From Rickettsia endosymbiont of Gonocerus acuteangulatus (GTDB taxonomy: Bacteria; Pseudomonadota; Alphaproteobacteria; Rickettsiales; Rickettsiaceae): a stretch of 64,000 nt of DNA. Positions 45,714 to 56,167 of the stretch are shown here, piece after piece (position 1 is the first letter of the stretch; each line of letters starts with the position of its first letter). The stretch spans positions 1,736,001 through 1,800,000 of the forward strand of contig NZ_OZ032147.1 of assembly GCF_964026435.1 (NCBI RefSeq), in the 5' to 3' direction. Both the position numbers and the translations under genes were made by a program. A model generated the notes under the pieces. That model had not been told where the DNA came from. It ran no database searches and worked only from the letters and a program-made list of their open reading frames with translations.

Positions 45714-46556
45714 ATGGCAATACTTGCGAATAGAGTAAAAAATTCTTCAAGTTCCTTGGAGCTAGTGAGAACTATATTAGTTACTCTTAAACGCTTTTTT
45801 ATCATATTTTTTCTTGGATTATCTTTGTATTTATTTTTTGTTTCACCTAAAAAAATATTCAATATATCTATTGAAATAACAGGCAGCGTATTATCAGCTG
45901 GATTAGTATTTTATGAAAATATATTTGAAAGTGTAAATTCTATAAAACAAAAATTTGTTTATTTTCAAGATCTAGAAAAACGAAATATAGAGCTTGAGCT
46001 TGAAGTAGCAAGACTTAAGCATCTTCAGAGCGAAGTAGAATCAGTAAGGGCTGAAAATATTGCTCTAAAAGATCTTTTAACAGTTACTGAGGAAGAAGAA
46101 TTTAAATATGTTACTGCTAAGTTATTAAGTGTGTCTTTTAGTCCTTTTTCTAAAACAGCATTAATTTCTGCTGGTAGAAAACACGGAGTTGAACCTGATC
46201 AAATTGTTACTACTAATTCACAAGTATTAGTAGGTAAAGTAATAGAAGTAAGTAATAATTATGCTAAAGTGATGCTAATTAGTGATGTTAACTCTAGAAT
46301 ACCCATTAAAACAAGTTCCTCGAGAGAACGAGGCATTTTAGCAGGTAATAATAACAATAGTAAAATTTTATACTTACCTAATAATCATTTAGTACAGAAA
46401 GATGAAGAGATAATCACTTCTGGTCACGGCAGTACTTACCCAGCAGGTATCTTAGTGGGTTATGTTTCTAAAGTTACAGAAAATGATGTTATAGTTAACA
46501 TCGCTGCCGATCTATCTAAAACTGACTTTGTGCAAGTATTATTGCCTAAAGAGTAA
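45714..46556 (+). CDS. mreC: rod shape-determining protein MreC
   Basis: 280 aa. One N-terminal span (TLKRFFIIFFLGLSLYLFFV) precedes a coiled coil (about 75-110: QDLEKRNIELELEVARLKHLQSEVESVRAEN) and the periplasmic beta-barrel domain (SAGRKHGVEPDQIVTTNSQVLVGKVIEV; GILAGNNNNSKILYL). It links MreB to the cell-wall synthesis complex. No mreD is adjacent; a family C repeat and an IS30 copy follow. Confidence 0.97.
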   Translation: MAILANRVKNSSSSLELVRTILVTLKRFFIIFFLGLSLYLFFVSPKKIFNISIEITGSVLSAGLVFYENIFESVNSIKQKFVYFQDLEKRNIELELEVARLKHLQSEVESVRAENIALKDLLTVTEEEEFKYVTAKLLSVSFSPFSKTALISAGRKHGVEPDQIVTTNSQVLVGKVIEVSNNYAKVMLISDVNSRIPIKTSSSRERGILAGNNNNSKILYLPNNHLVQKDEEIITSGHGSTYPAGILVGYVSKVTENDVIVNIAADLSKTDFVQVLLPKE

Positions 46557-46557
46557 T

Positions 46558-46691
46558 GTATACTCGATGAACTTCAAAAATTGGCTACGTCGCCTTATAA
46601 GATCTGCGGTTCTCACGTATTATTATTATACGCTGCGATCCTTGACTTATAGTCTCCTTGCTCTTTTTAAAGTTGATCTTCGTCTACATAC
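46558..46691. repeat. family C palindromic repeat after mreC
   Basis: It starts 1 bp after the mreC stop. Left arm GTATACTCGATGAACTTCAAA, right arm TTTAAAGTTGATCTTCGTC, centre TTCTCACGTATTATTATTATACGC. Confidence 0.75.
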
Positions 46692-46704
46692 TGTAAATAA
46701 TATT

Positions 46705-47664
46705 GAAAATGCAAGGACTAAGTAGAACAAAACCTATAAATTTTCTGCCCAAATTTCATTGGGGGTTTTATAACCAAAAATCTTTCTTGGCATGTTATTT
46801 AAAATCTCAGCAACATTGTCAAGACCTCTTTGTGTAACGGTAGTAATATCTGTATTTTTAGGTAAAATTCTATGAATCATAGAATTCATTTTTTCCACTA
46901 ATGCTTTTTGTCTAGGGCGGTATGGATCACAAAAGAAAGTTTGAAACCCAGATAGTCTATAGGCAACATGCCCCACAAACTCTTTGCCATTATCCATAGT
47001 AATAGTCTTTCTCACACTATTTGGAAGAGTTTTTATCTTTCTTAAAAAACCATTGGTAACTGTTGTAGCTCTCTTGGAGTTATTCAGCACTAAAATAATC
47101 TTTTGACTCTTTATTATCCACCAGTGCACCAATATTCATACTTTGATTACCTTTATGAAATGTAAGATCTGCCTCAAAATGCCCTACTTCTACCTTTTTC
47201 GTAGCTATTGCATCACGCTGATGTATTGAGATCCTTTGTGGTATAATGATCCTTTGACGCCTCTTCCCTCTTTCTTGCCTTTTATATCTTTTAGAAGGTA
47301 AATAGCTATATAACTTTAATTTAGCTGCTACTGCAGAAGTGTAAACAAATCTATATATACTTTCTGTACTGATACACAAAACTGTATTTTTGTCTAGTTT
47401 TAACTTTCCGGCTATAGCATCCGGCAACCATTTCTTGCGAATCATAGCATTTTTAATATAATCTAACAACATAGGGTTCTTTTCTATTTTTAATAACTCT
47501 TGCTGATACATCCTGTTTTCATATTTTTCCTGAGCAACACAAGGCATATACTTATCTTTTACCTTATTTCTTTTTAGCTCCATACTAATAGTGCTTTTAG
47601 ACCTCGTAAGATGTTGTGCTATCTTATTAATACTGACTCCTAGGTCATACATTCTTTTTATCTC
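46705..47664 (-). pseudogene. IS30-family element, copy 1 (truncated and frameshifted transposase)
   Basis: It keeps the end sequence GAAAATGCAAGGACTAAG and two frames matching the intact IS30 transposase at 53450. The N-terminal frame (to about 47080) carries KINKIAQHLTRSKSTISMEL-type HTH sequence. The C-terminal frame from 47132 carries MDNGKEFVGHVAYRLSGFQ and PRQKALVEKMN. They are separated by an indel near 47108-47117. The 5' end (first about 20 residues) is lost where the IS4/IS701-like copy 2 begins at 47665. Confidence 0.9.
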
Positions 47665-48774
47665 CAAAACTTACGCTATGAGTAAAAAAGTGATAAATTA
47701 TTGTAAAAATAATTAAACATGTCAAAGAGGATAAAGTTGCAAGCAATACCAATTAATAGGACAGATTATTGTCAATTTTTAATAGTTAGCCAAAAGAATT
47801 ATAGTTTAACCTACTACGCTGAACATGCAAAGAAATGTAGTCATGATGTTATTAATAGATTTTTAAGGAATGAAAAATATACACCTTCTTTGTTATGGGA
47901 ACACATCAAGAATGATGTTATTTTTTCATCTAATGGATATACAATATTTGATGATACGGTTTTAAATAAAAGGAATACGAAGCAAATAGAAATTGCAAGA
48001 TCGCAGTACAGTGGAGCTACAGGTAGAGTTACTAAAGGTATAGGAGTAGTGAGTCTGGTATATTATAACCCTGATATTAATAAGTTTTGGGTAATAGATT
48101 ATCGAATTTTTGCACCTGATCATGATGGAGCAACAAAACTAGAACACCTATTAAACATGTTAAATAATGCTGTTTATAGCAAGAAGATTCCTTTTCAAAC
48201 AGTACTTTTTGACACATGGTATTCTACACACAAAATTATGCAACATGTTGACTCTCTGGGGAAATATTATTATGCCCCTATTAAAGCCAATAGAAACGTT
48301 AGTAAAACGCACGATTCTAAACCTTATAAAGCTGTAAAAGAGTTGACATTTTCAGATGAAGAGATCAGGCATGGAGTAGAGATTCATATAAAAGGCTTTG
48401 CTAAAAATAAGCATGTTAATTTGTTTAAATTTACTGTTTCTACCAACAGAGTTGAGTATGTTGTTACCAATAACAAAACTCACAAATCTTCTAAAGCTGC
48501 ACAAGATGAGTGTGGCTTTCGATGGGTAATTGAGAGCATGCACAGAGAAATTAAGCAACTTACTGGGATAGAACGTTGTCAATGCAGGAAACAGCGTATT
48601 CAACGTAATCATATTAGTTGGGCATTTTTAGTTTGGGCATTTCTCAAAAGGACTGCAAATACAATCGGTAAAACGGTTTACCAAATAAAGTTAGGGCTTT
48701 TAGATGACTATATGCAACAACAGCTGCGTTCTCCATCTTTACGATATTTAGAACCAAACATAGCGTAAGTTTTG
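47665..48774 (+). mobile_element. IS4/IS701-like DDE element, copy 2 (1110 bp)
   Basis: Ends CAAAACTTACGCTATG and CATAGCGTAAGTTTTG. It is inserted between an IS30 remnant and an AAA-ATPase remnant, with no visible target duplication. Confidence 0.9.
47719..48768 (+). CDS. IS4/IS701-like DDE transposase, copy 2
   Basis: 349 aa, intact, same motifs as copy 1. It differs near the C-terminus (QRIQRNHISWAFL instead of QRLQRNHISCAFL), so the copies are slightly diverged. Confidence 0.88.
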   Translation: MSKRIKLQAIPINRTDYCQFLIVSQKNYSLTYYAEHAKKCSHDVINRFLRNEKYTPSLLWEHIKNDVIFSSNGYTIFDDTVLNKRNTKQIEIARSQYSGATGRVTKGIGVVSLVYYNPDINKFWVIDYRIFAPDHDGATKLEHLLNMLNNAVYSKKIPFQTVLFDTWYSTHKIMQHVDSLGKYYYAPIKANRNVSKTHDSKPYKAVKELTFSDEEIRHGVEIHIKGFAKNKHVNLFKFTVSTNRVEYVVTNNKTHKSSKAAQDECGFRWVIESMHREIKQLTGIERCQCRKQRIQRNHISWAFLVWAFLKRTANTIGKTVYQIKLGLLDDYMQQQLRSPSLRYLEPNIA

Positions 48775-49064
48775 TTGAATAATCAGCAAGAACACGTAAA
48801 TAAGGGAAAAGTTCCGGCTGCCTTTGAATTTCATCGATAACTATTAATCCATCTAGTGGGTCTAGAGTTGCTTTAGGATTTTTAAGCTGATATAAATGGG
48901 ATGGATTTTCTAAGTCAAAAAAATAATTTTTATCATTAAGCTATTTGATATAGCTATGTGCTAAGGTAGTTTTTTCACACTGTCTTGGTCCAAGAATGGC
49001 ATATATAGAGAATATATCATAAAGAGTCTTTGATATATTCTAAGTAATAATTTCTTTCTATCAT
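48775..49064 (-). pseudogene. AAA ATPase (AAA_14 type) remnant
   Basis: Reading the minus strand from ATG at 49064 gives MIERNYYLEYIKDSLYD. After a frameshift, IFSIYAILGPRQCGKTTLAHSY (Walker A) follows, then an in-frame TAG. It continues KNYFFDLENPSHLYQLKNPK and LIVIDEIQRQPELFPYLRVL (Walker B). The remainder is cut off by the IS4/IS701-like element. This matches the N-terminal part of DUF4143-linked ATPases often found decayed in Rickettsia. It has at least two lesions plus truncation. Confidence 0.8.
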
Positions 49065-49130
49065 CCTTGCAATTTCTATAGTATGACTTTGAATTTACAA
49101 TATAACTATAACAAAACAATTACAAAATTT

Positions 49131-50609
49131 TTAGTCTAATTCATCTATTTTATCATACAATTTTTCCAAATGATGCTTTACTAGACGTAATATTTTTGCT
49201 TCAGGGCTAAGGTTTTTGATAGCCCATTTTTTAATCCAAGGTTCGGCGAGTTGCCACATATTAATGTTTTCGTCTAATTGTCTGCCTATTCCTTCGACCA
49301 TTATTAAAGTTTTCTGTAATAATAATAAATCCGGTTGGACTTCCATGCCAAAATCTTCAGTGATTTTAAATAGATGAGCAAGTAACTTACCTACCGAAAT
49401 ATTCTTACCAACGACCGGTTCGGTAACAGCTCTGCAACTTTGAGCAAATAAGTCTAAATCGGTATTTATAGGGACGTAACCGGCTCTTAAATGTACTTTA
49501 GCAACTAATTTATAATCACGGCTTAAAAATCCGAATAAGCTTTCAGCAATAGCTAAACGATCTTTTTCTTTAAGTCTACCCATAATACCGAAATCAAGTA
49601 GAATGAGCTTACCTTGTTTATCTACTAAAATATTTCCTGGGTGTAAATCAGCATGGAAAAAACCGTCTCTATAAACTTGATTAAAGAACATTACGGCAAA
49701 GTTTTGGGCTATTTTTGCCGGCTCTAGCCCCATTTCTTTTAATAGTGAAGTATCATATATGGAAGTGCCTTCTAACCATTGTGTAGTTAGTATATTTTCT
49801 GATGTTAAATCCCAATATATTTTAGGAATTATTACGTTATGATCTTTACGCATATTATCAGCAAGCTCTGCAGCAGCAGCAACCTCGAGACGTAAATCAA
49901 GCTCAAATTTCATAGTTTCATGAAATTTATCAACTACTTTAAGAGGTTTTAGCCTTTTTGCTTTTGAGAATTTTGAGGCGATTTTTGCAAGGAAATATAG
50001 TAGTTTAATATCCCGGTTATATTTTTTATGAATATCAGGACGCAATATTTTTACCGTTACATATTCACCTGTTGTAAGCTGTGCCTTATGTACCTGCGAG
50101 ATCGATGCAGCAGCTATGGGTGTGTCATTGAAGTGGATGAATATTGTTGTCATCCCGCCTTCCTCTATGTCGTTCCCGCTTCCCTCTATGTCATTCCCGC
50201 GGAGGCGGGAATCCAATAATTTTTTTTCTGGATCCCCGTTTTCACGGGGATGACATAAAAATTCCCTCTCTATTATTCCCCTTGCCACCTTACTATCAAA
50301 TGGTGGTAATTTATCCTGTAATAATCTTAAGTAATCTGCTATTTGTGCTCCTACTAAATCTGGTCTGGTAGAAAGTGTCTGCCCAAATTTTATATAAATC
50401 GGTCCAAGGCTGCTTAAAGTGTCTATTAAGCGTTTGCCGTAATCTTCTTTTGATTTTCTAAATAACGATAATGGAGCAAAGAATAATACTAATATATAGC
50501 CGATAAACTTTAAATATACCGGTATTTTAACATAATCTGTATTAGTCAAAATTTGTTTTTTGCTAATGATATGAAAAATGCGTATTAGATTAAAAAAATT
50601 ACAAATCAT
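49131..50609 (-). CDS. ubiB: UbiB/AarF-family atypical kinase with an in-frame palindromic insert
   Basis: 492 aa. UbiB motifs are [20 protein letters not shown] (KxGQ), [13 protein letters not shown] (Ala-rich loop), [18 protein letters not shown] and [10 protein letters not shown]. Two hydrophobic spans end the family, here partly represented at the N-terminus. UbiB assists ubiquinone synthesis. Residues about 119-153 ([22 protein letters not shown] and [10 protein letters not shown]) are encoded by a family A repeat plus extra left-arm fragments, between the KxGQ region and the Ala-rich loop. The frame is intact. It overlaps ubiE by 4 bp. Confidence 0.95.
   Translation of the reverse strand: MICNFFNLIRIFHIISKKQILTNTDYVKIPVYLKFIGYILVLFFAPLSLFRKSKEDYGKRLIDTLSSLGPIYIKFGQTLSTRPDLVGAQIADYLRLLQDKLPPFDSKVARGIIEREFLCHPRENGDPEKKLLDSRLRGNDIEGSGNDIEEGGMTTIFIHFNDTPIAAASISQVHKAQLTTGEYVTVKILRPDIHKKYNRDIKLLYFLAKIASKFSKAKRLKPLKVVDKFHETMKFELDLRLEVAAAAELADNMRKDHNVIIPKIYWDLTSENILTTQWLEGTSIYDTSLLKEMGLEPAKIAQNFAVMFFNQVYRDGFFHADLHPGNILVDKQGKLILLDFGIMGRLKEKDRLAIAESLFGFLSRDYKLVAKVHLRAGYVPINTDLDLFAQSCRAVTEPVVGKNISVGKLLAHLFKITEDFGMEVQPDLLLLQKTLIMVEGIGRQLDENINMWQLAEPWIKKWAIKNLSPEAKILRLVKHHLEKLYDKIDELD
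50150..50255. repeat. family A repeat with partial arm duplicates inside ubiB
   Basis: A short 67-bp copy (50189-50255) is preceded by two partial left arms (GTCATCCCGCCTTCCTCTA and GTCGTTCCCGCTTCCCTCTA). All of it is translated in frame. Confidence 0.85.
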
Positions 50610-51355
50610 AACTTATATGCACTGTGGATGGCGACAATTCCACCATTCAAATTTTTATAGTTGATTTCTTCAAAGCCTGCTTCTTTAATCATTATTCTAA
50701 ACTCATCTTGTGATGGAAATAAATCTATACTCTCGACTAAATAGTCATAGGCTTCTTTATTGCCGGTAATTATTTGACCAATTTTAGGGATAACATTAAA
50801 CGAGTAGAATTTGTAGAAATCTTGCAATAAACTTTCTTTTACCTTAGAAAATTCAAGACATACAAACTTCTTACCCATCGGTTTTAAAACTCTATAAGCT
50901 TCTTTTAGAGCTTTATTAATATCAGGAACGTTTCGAATCCCAAATGCAATGGTATAATAGTCAAAGCTATTATCAGGAAATGGTAATTCTTCGGCACTTG
51001 CTACAGTAAATTTAAGATTCTGAAATAGGTTTAGATCAATTGATTTTTTCTTAGCCTGCCTTAGCATCTCTTCATTAATATCGCTTAAAGTTAAAGAGAT
51101 GTTACTACCCCTATCTTTCGCTTTTTTAGCAAGCTTCAAAGCAATATCGCCGCTACCGCTAGCAACATCTAATATATTAGAGTTAAGATTGGGGATTTGT
51201 CTAATAAACTCATCTTTCCATAAGCGATGCATTCCAAAGCTCATAAGATCATTCATTAAGTCGTATTTATCAGCAACGTTAGAAAAAACGCTATTTACAA
51301 GCGATTGTTTTTCGTTTGCTTTTATTTTCTTAAATCCAAAATTTGTTTGGTTCAT
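50606..51355 (-). CDS. ubiE: ubiquinone/menaquinone biosynthesis C-methyltransferase
   Basis: 249 aa class I methyltransferase. Motifs: [21 protein letters not shown] at the N-terminus, SAM-binding [37 protein letters not shown] and [20 protein letters not shown]-type motif III. It C-methylates the demethyl quinone precursor. It forms a two-gene unit with ubiB. Confidence 0.98.
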   Translation of the reverse strand: MNQTNFGFKKIKANEKQSLVNSVFSNVADKYDLMNDLMSFGMHRLWKDEFIRQIPNLNSNILDVASGSGDIALKLAKKAKDRGSNISLTLSDINEEMLRQAKKKSIDLNLFQNLKFTVASAEELPFPDNSFDYYTIAFGIRNVPDINKALKEAYRVLKPMGKKFVCLEFSKVKESLLQDFYKFYSFNVIPKIGQIITGNKEAYDYLVESIDLFPSQDEFRIMIKEAGFEEINYKNLNGGIVAIHSAYKL

Positions 51356-51418
51356 TTGGTTTACGATTTATATGAAATTTTTATAGGTTTGGCTTTGTCA
51401 TTATTGTATGACTTTATA

Positions 51419-51534
51419 TGTCATTCCCGCGAAGGCGGGAATCCAGAAAAAATTATAAATACAGCAAATTTTTAAAACTAAAAGCTCGATATTATCTCGC
51501 TTTATGCTGGATTCCCGCCTACGCGGGAATGACA
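51419..51534. repeat. family A palindromic repeat upstream of ubiE
   Basis: A complete 116-bp copy with arms TGTCATTCCCGCGAAGGCGG and CCGCCTACGCGGGAATGACA. It lies in the divergent ubiE-mutM gap. Confidence 0.85.
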
Positions 51535-51639
51535 TACAGAGTATTTTCCGAGCCATGCAATAAGCAATGACATCGATGATGCTTTAATTATAATTATCTG
51601 ATATAGTATAAACATAAAATTATTAAAATAATAGTAAAA

Positions 51640-52461
51640 ATGCCGGAACTTCCTGAAGTAGAAACTTTAAAAAACTCCCTAGAAAGTAAATTAATAGGGC
51701 TTATTATAAAGAAAGTGGAATTTAAAAGAGATAATCTACGTTATAAATTATCTGCTGATTTAGCCGAGCAAATCGTAAATACGAATATAATAAATGTTAG
51801 GCGTCGTGCCAAATATTTAATTATTGATTTTGATAATGATTATTCTTTAATCGTCCATTTGGGTATGAGCGGCAGATTTACTTTGCAACAAAATAATTAT
51901 GAAGTCAAAAAACATGACCATGTAGTTTTTAACTTAAGTAATAATGAAAAACTGATTTTCAACGATACTAGAAGATTTGGAATGATTTATAGCTTTCATA
52001 CTGAGTTTTTGGAGAAAGATTTTTTTGCTAATCTAGCATTAGAGCCTTTATCTGATTCGTTTGAGCTTCAATATTTAAAGAGTAAGCTGATTAATAAAAA
52101 AGTACCGATAAAAAACTTACTCATGGATAACAGAATTGTGGTTGGAGTTGGTAATATTTATGCTTCTGAAAGTCTTCATTTAGCTAAAATTCATCCTGAT
52201 AAATTAGGAAAAGATTTAAACGATGATGAGATAAAGAATTTAATCGCAGCAGTTAAGAATGTTCTATCTAAAGCTATAATTGCCGGCGGCACTACTCTTA
52301 AAGATTTTGTTAATGGTGATAATAAACCTGGTTATTTTACTCAACAACTTATGGTTTATGCAAGAGATGGGCAGGAGTGCCTAAGTTGCTCTAGTAGCAT
52401 TATTAAGACTAAACACTCAGGAAGAAGCACTTTTTATTGTAAAATCTGTCAAAAAGCTTGA
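51640..52461 (+). CDS. mutM: formamidopyrimidine-DNA glycosylase
   Basis: 273 aa. The catalytic N-terminus is [13 protein letters not shown], so Pro becomes the N-terminal nucleophile after Met removal, with Glu next. Other motifs: HLGMSGRF, the helix-2-turn-helix [19 protein letters not shown], and a C-terminal zinc finger CLSC ... CKIC. It removes oxidised purines such as 8-oxoG. It lies upstream of the truncated guanylyltransferase gene. Confidence 0.98.
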   Translation: MPELPEVETLKNSLESKLIGLIIKKVEFKRDNLRYKLSADLAEQIVNTNIINVRRRAKYLIIDFDNDYSLIVHLGMSGRFTLQQNNYEVKKHDHVVFNLSNNEKLIFNDTRRFGMIYSFHTEFLEKDFFANLALEPLSDSFELQYLKSKLINKKVPIKNLLMDNRIVVGVGNIYASESLHLAKIHPDKLGKDLNDDEIKNLIAAVKNVLSKAIIAGGTTLKDFVNGDNKPGYFTQQLMVYARDGQECLSCSSSIIKTKHSGRSTFYCKICQKA

Positions 52462-52524
52462 CTTATTTGTATAAAGCCATCTATAAAGCCTGTCATTATT
52501 TACTCGATCAATAGTTGAAATCAT

Positions 52525-53553
52525 ATGAAAGTAAAGCCGGTTATTATGGCAGGCGGTAGTGGTAAGAGGTTATGGCCTTTATCTGCCGGTGATAAGCCAA
52601 AACAATTTAAGAAGATATTAGGTGATTTAACTTTATTACAGCAAACTTTAATCAGAAATAAATTTTTAGGAAAGCCTACAATAATTACTTCTAATCAATA
52701 TGAAGAAATTACTAAACAGCAAGCAGCAGATATAGAAATAGAATTTGAACTCATCACCGAACCGGAGCAGAAAAATACAGCAATTTGTGCAATTATTACG
52801 TCTCTGTCGGCTAAGGCACAAGGGTTTGATAGGTTAGTATTACTACCGGCGGACCATCATATAGAAGATGAAGAAAATTACTTCAATACTATAAATAAAG
52901 CTTTATGTTCTATTGAGCAATATGGAATTTGTATTATCGGTATTCCAATAAATAGCGTAAATACCGAGTATGGCTATATAAAATCGGGAATTTCGATTGC
53001 AGAAAATATTTATCAAGTTGACAATTTTATTGAAAAGCCTGAATTTAAGGAAGCAAAAAGATATTGTAATAGTAATAAATATTTTTGGAATTCAGGAATT
53101 TTTATATATGATATTAATTTTTTCTTAAGTTTAGCGATGGGTATACAACCTCAATTATTTAAAATTGCAGCTGCGGCATATGATAGTGCTATAAAAACTA
53201 AAAATAATATAGTAATAAACTCGTTGGTATACAACGAAGCCGAATCTATTTCGATAGATCACGCTATAATGGAATATATTTCTCAAATGGTTATGGTCAA
53301 AGCGAATTTTATTTGGAATGATATTGGCAGCTGGTCTTCTTTATTGCAATTAAAGCAACAAAACATAAAGGATAATTACTGTGAGGGGAATGTAATAATT
53401 AGTAATACTGAAAATACTATGAAAATGCAAGGACTAAGTAGAACAAAACCTATAAATTTTCTGCCCAAATTTCATTGGGGGTTTTGTAACCAAAAATCTT
53501 TCTTGGCATGTTATTTAAAATCTCAGCAACATTGTCAAGACCTCTTTGTGTAA
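52525..53553 (+). pseudogene. manC: mannose-1-phosphate guanylyltransferase, 3' end cut off by IS30
   Basis: The first about 298 residues match the ManC/GMP family: VIMAGGSGKRLWPLS (nucleotide-binding), KPKQFKKILGD, LITEPEQKNTAICAI, LLPADHHIED, EYGYIKSG, IEKPEF, YFWNSGIFIYD and FIWNDIGSWSSLL. From 53421 the frame runs into the IS30 end and finishes in unrelated residues at 53553. The natural C-terminus is not found downstream of the IS. The catalytic fold is almost complete, but function is doubtful. Confidence 0.9.
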
Positions 53554-54484
53554 CGGTAGTAATATCTGTATTTTTAGGTAAAATTCTATGAATCATAGAA
53601 TTCATTTTTTCCACTAATGCTTTTTGTCTAGGGCGGTATGGATCACAAAAGAAAGTTTGAAACCCAGATAGTCTATAGGCAACATGCCCCACAAACTCTT
53701 TGCCATTATCCATAGTAATAGTCTTTCTCACACTATTTGGAAGAGTTTTTATCTTTCTTAAAAAACCATTGGTAACTGTTGTAGCTCTCTTGGAGTTATT
53801 CAGCACTAAAATAATCTTTTGACTCTTTTTATCCACCAGTGCACCAATATTCATACTTTGATTACCTTTATGAAATGTAAGATCTGCCTCAAAATGCCCT
53901 ACTTCTACCTTTTTCGTAGCTATTGCATCACGCTGATGTATTGAGATCCTTTGTGGTATAATGATCCTTTGACGCCTCTTCCCTCTTTCTTGCCTTTTAT
54001 ATCTTTTAGAAGGTAAATAGCTATATAACTTTAATTTAGCTGCTACTGCAGAAGTGTAAACAAATCTATATATACTTTCTGTACTGATACACAAAGCTGT
54101 ATTTTTGTCTAGTTTTAACTTTCCGGCTATAGCATCCGGCGACCATTTCTTGCGAATCATAGCATTTTTAATATAATCTAACAACATAGGGTTCTTTTCT
54201 ATTTTTAATAACTCTTGCTGATACATCCTGTTTTCATATTTTTCCTGAGCAACACAAGGCATATACTTATCTTTTACCTTATTTCTTTTTAGCTCCATAC
54301 TAATAGCGCTTTTAGACCTCGTAAGATGTTGTGCTATCTTATTAATACTGACTCCTAGGTCATACATTCTTTTTATCTCATATCTCTCTTCTCGAGATAA
54401 GTGTCTATATTTTCTGTTCATCATTACCTATTTAAAATCTTATTATTTTAAATAGGTTCTGTTCTACTTACTTATAGTATTTTC
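53421..54484 (-). mobile_element. IS30-family element, copy 2 (intact)
   Basis: Terminal inverted repeats: GAAAATGCAAGGACTAAG then TAGAACAAAACCTAT at the left; the right end reads (reverse) GAAAATACTATAAGTAAG then TAGAACAGAACCTAT. Length about 1064 bp. It is inserted in the guanylyltransferase gene. The boundaries are by comparison with the copies at 46705 and 57790. Confidence 0.9.
53450..54424 (-). CDS. IS30-family transposase, intact copy
   Basis: 324 aa. The N-terminal HTH is HLSREERYEIKRMYDLGVSI followed by KIAQHLTRSKSAISMELKRN. The C-terminal DDE core has VGHFEADLTFHKG (first Asp), TITMDNGKEFVGH (second Asp) and PRQKALVEKMNSMIHR (Glu). It is the only undamaged IS30 gene in the window, so a source for mobilising the others. 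Confidence 0.95.
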   Translation of the reverse strand: MMNRKYRHLSREERYEIKRMYDLGVSINKIAQHLTRSKSAISMELKRNKVKDKYMPCVAQEKYENRMYQQELLKIEKNPMLLDYIKNAMIRKKWSPDAIAGKLKLDKNTALCISTESIYRFVYTSAVAAKLKLYSYLPSKRYKRQERGKRRQRIIIPQRISIHQRDAIATKKVEVGHFEADLTFHKGNQSMNIGALVDKKSQKIILVLNNSKRATTVTNGFLRKIKTLPNSVRKTITMDNGKEFVGHVAYRLSGFQTFFCDPYRPRQKALVEKMNSMIHRILPKNTDITTVTQRGLDNVAEILNNMPRKIFGYKTPNEIWAENL

Positions 54485-54485
54485 A

Positions 54486-54610
54486 CAAAACTTACGCTAT
54501 GTTTGATATAATGCCCATGAATTAAGGGATATTATGAAGTGCTTCACTATAAAACATTGCTGTGTAATAAGAGTTTTTAGCATATTTGCTATAACATAGC
54601 GTAAGTTTTG
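54486..54610. mobile_element. 125-bp MITE related to the IS4/IS701-like element, copy 1
   Basis: It has the same terminal repeats as the 1110-bp element (CAAAACTTACGCTATG ... CATAGCGTAAGTTTTG) but only about 93 bp inside and no gene. It sits immediately right of the IS30 end and left of IS21 copy 2. Confidence 0.88.
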
Positions 54611-54745
54611 TTCAGAGTTGTCATTGCTAAAATAAAAGGGACCAGTAAATTGCACGAAAAAGGGACCAGAGAAGTTGGTGTGACCTAATAAGGTTAATGT
54701 GCAATATTCACTAGATAATTAAGCAAGTAAATATCTAGTGATACA

Positions 54746-56167
54746 ATGATAAGAATAAATATGTATACAACAATTATCACCCTTTATAAACAAGGCAATA
54801 GTCAAAGGAATATTGCCAAACTAACAAGAACAGACCGCAAAACAGTACGAAAAATAATAAACCGCTATGTAGAGGCTGGTACAGAATCCCCAGCAATCTA
54901 TGAACGATCTTCAGTTTTGGATTTTTGGCACGAAAAAATAATTGAGTTATTAGAAAAAAATCTGAGTTACATAAGAATTTTTGAGGAGTTAAAAAATCAA
55001 GGTTATACAAGCAGTTATACTTCTTTGACCCGTTATATCAAAAAATATAAAATTAAGGATAACAGTTGCATTCGTTTTCATACTTTAGCAGGAGAGGAAG
55101 CACAAGTAGATTTTGGTGACATAGGCTTACAGTATAATTCTAAAGGGCGTAGAGTTAAAGCATATGTATTTAATATGCGTTTAAGCTATAGTCGCCTTGA
55201 TTATTATGAAGTAGTGTTTGATCAAAGTTGTCAAACATGGATTCAATGTCATATCAATGCATTTAATTATTTTGCTGGTAGTCCAAAAGTAATAAAACTT
55301 GATAATCTTAAAGCTGGAGTAGTAGATGCCAATTTTTATGAGCCAGTATATCAGAAGGAATATAAGTGCTTAGCCGATCATTATGGAATTTTACTTTCTC
55401 CTTGTCGAGTGTATCAACCGCAAGAAAAAGGCAAAGTTGAGTCGGGAATAAAATACGTTAAAAATAATTTTTTTGCTGGTCGTAAATTTGATAGATATGA
55501 AGAATTAACAAATGGTCTTGCAAATTGGTTAAATAAGGCCAATAGCCGAATACATGGTACTACTAAGAGAATACCTAGAGAACTGTTTGAGCAAGAGGAA
55601 AGAAGTAGTTTGATTCCTTTACCATTAGAAACTTTTGATTTGTCATCTTGGCATAATCGAAAAGTAGCAAAAGATTGTCATATTACCATAGATAATAATT
55701 ATTACTCTGTACCAGCAAAATATATATACAGTGAGGTAATGGTACAATTGTCCCCAAAACTTGTTCAAATATTTTCTATACAAAATGATTTAATAGCAAG
55801 ACACGTTAGAACAGAGGGCAAGGGGATATTTACCACTAATCCGTCTCATTATGCTAAATACAAACGTCTATGCCCAGGTTTTATAGAATATAGTGAACAT
55901 TATCAACAACAAATGCAGCAGATAGGGAATAATTGCAGTTTATTATTAGAATCATTACAACAAACAAGAGTGAATGATTGGCAACGTTGTGCACGAGGTA
56001 TCATTTCTTTACGTAAGGTTTACAATGATGACTTAATAGATAAAGCCTGTCATAGAGCACTACATTATGGTATAAGTTCTTACTCTAAAATTAAGAATAT
56101 TTTAAATAGTAATGCAGTAAACTTACCATTACCAGAGTTTGGAGGTAATAATGCAGAACTTATTTAA
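54746..56167 (+). CDS. istA: IS21-family transposase IstA, copy 2
   Basis: 473 aa, identical in protein sequence to copy 1 at 27947, including the HTH and the DDE residues. The identity indicates recent transposition or gene conversion. Confidence 0.96.
   Translation: MIRINMYTTIITLYKQGNSQRNIAKLTRTDRKTVRKIINRYVEAGTESPAIYERSSVLDFWHEKIIELLEKNLSYIRIFEELKNQGYTSSYTSLTRYIKKYKIKDNSCIRFHTLAGEEAQVDFGDIGLQYNSKGRRVKAYVFNMRLSYSRLDYYEVVFDQSCQTWIQCHINAFNYFAGSPKVIKLDNLKAGVVDANFYEPVYQKEYKCLADHYGILLSPCRVYQPQEKGKVESGIKYVKNNFFAGRKFDRYEELTNGLANWLNKANSRIHGTTKRIPRELFEQEERSSLIPLPLETFDLSSWHNRKVAKDCHITIDNNYYSVPAKYIYSEVMVQLSPKLVQIFSIQNDLIARHVRTEGKGIFTTNPSHYAKYKRLCPGFIEYSEHYQQQMQQIGNNCSLLLESLQQTRVNDWQRCARGIISLRKVYNDDLIDKACHRALHYGISSYSKIKNILNSNAVNLPLPEFGGNNAELI

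Noticed and set aside
46528-46725. A 65-codon open frame after mreC, as a possible mreD remnant
   Set aside because: Most of it is the translation of a family C palindrome; it lacks the membrane spans of MreD.
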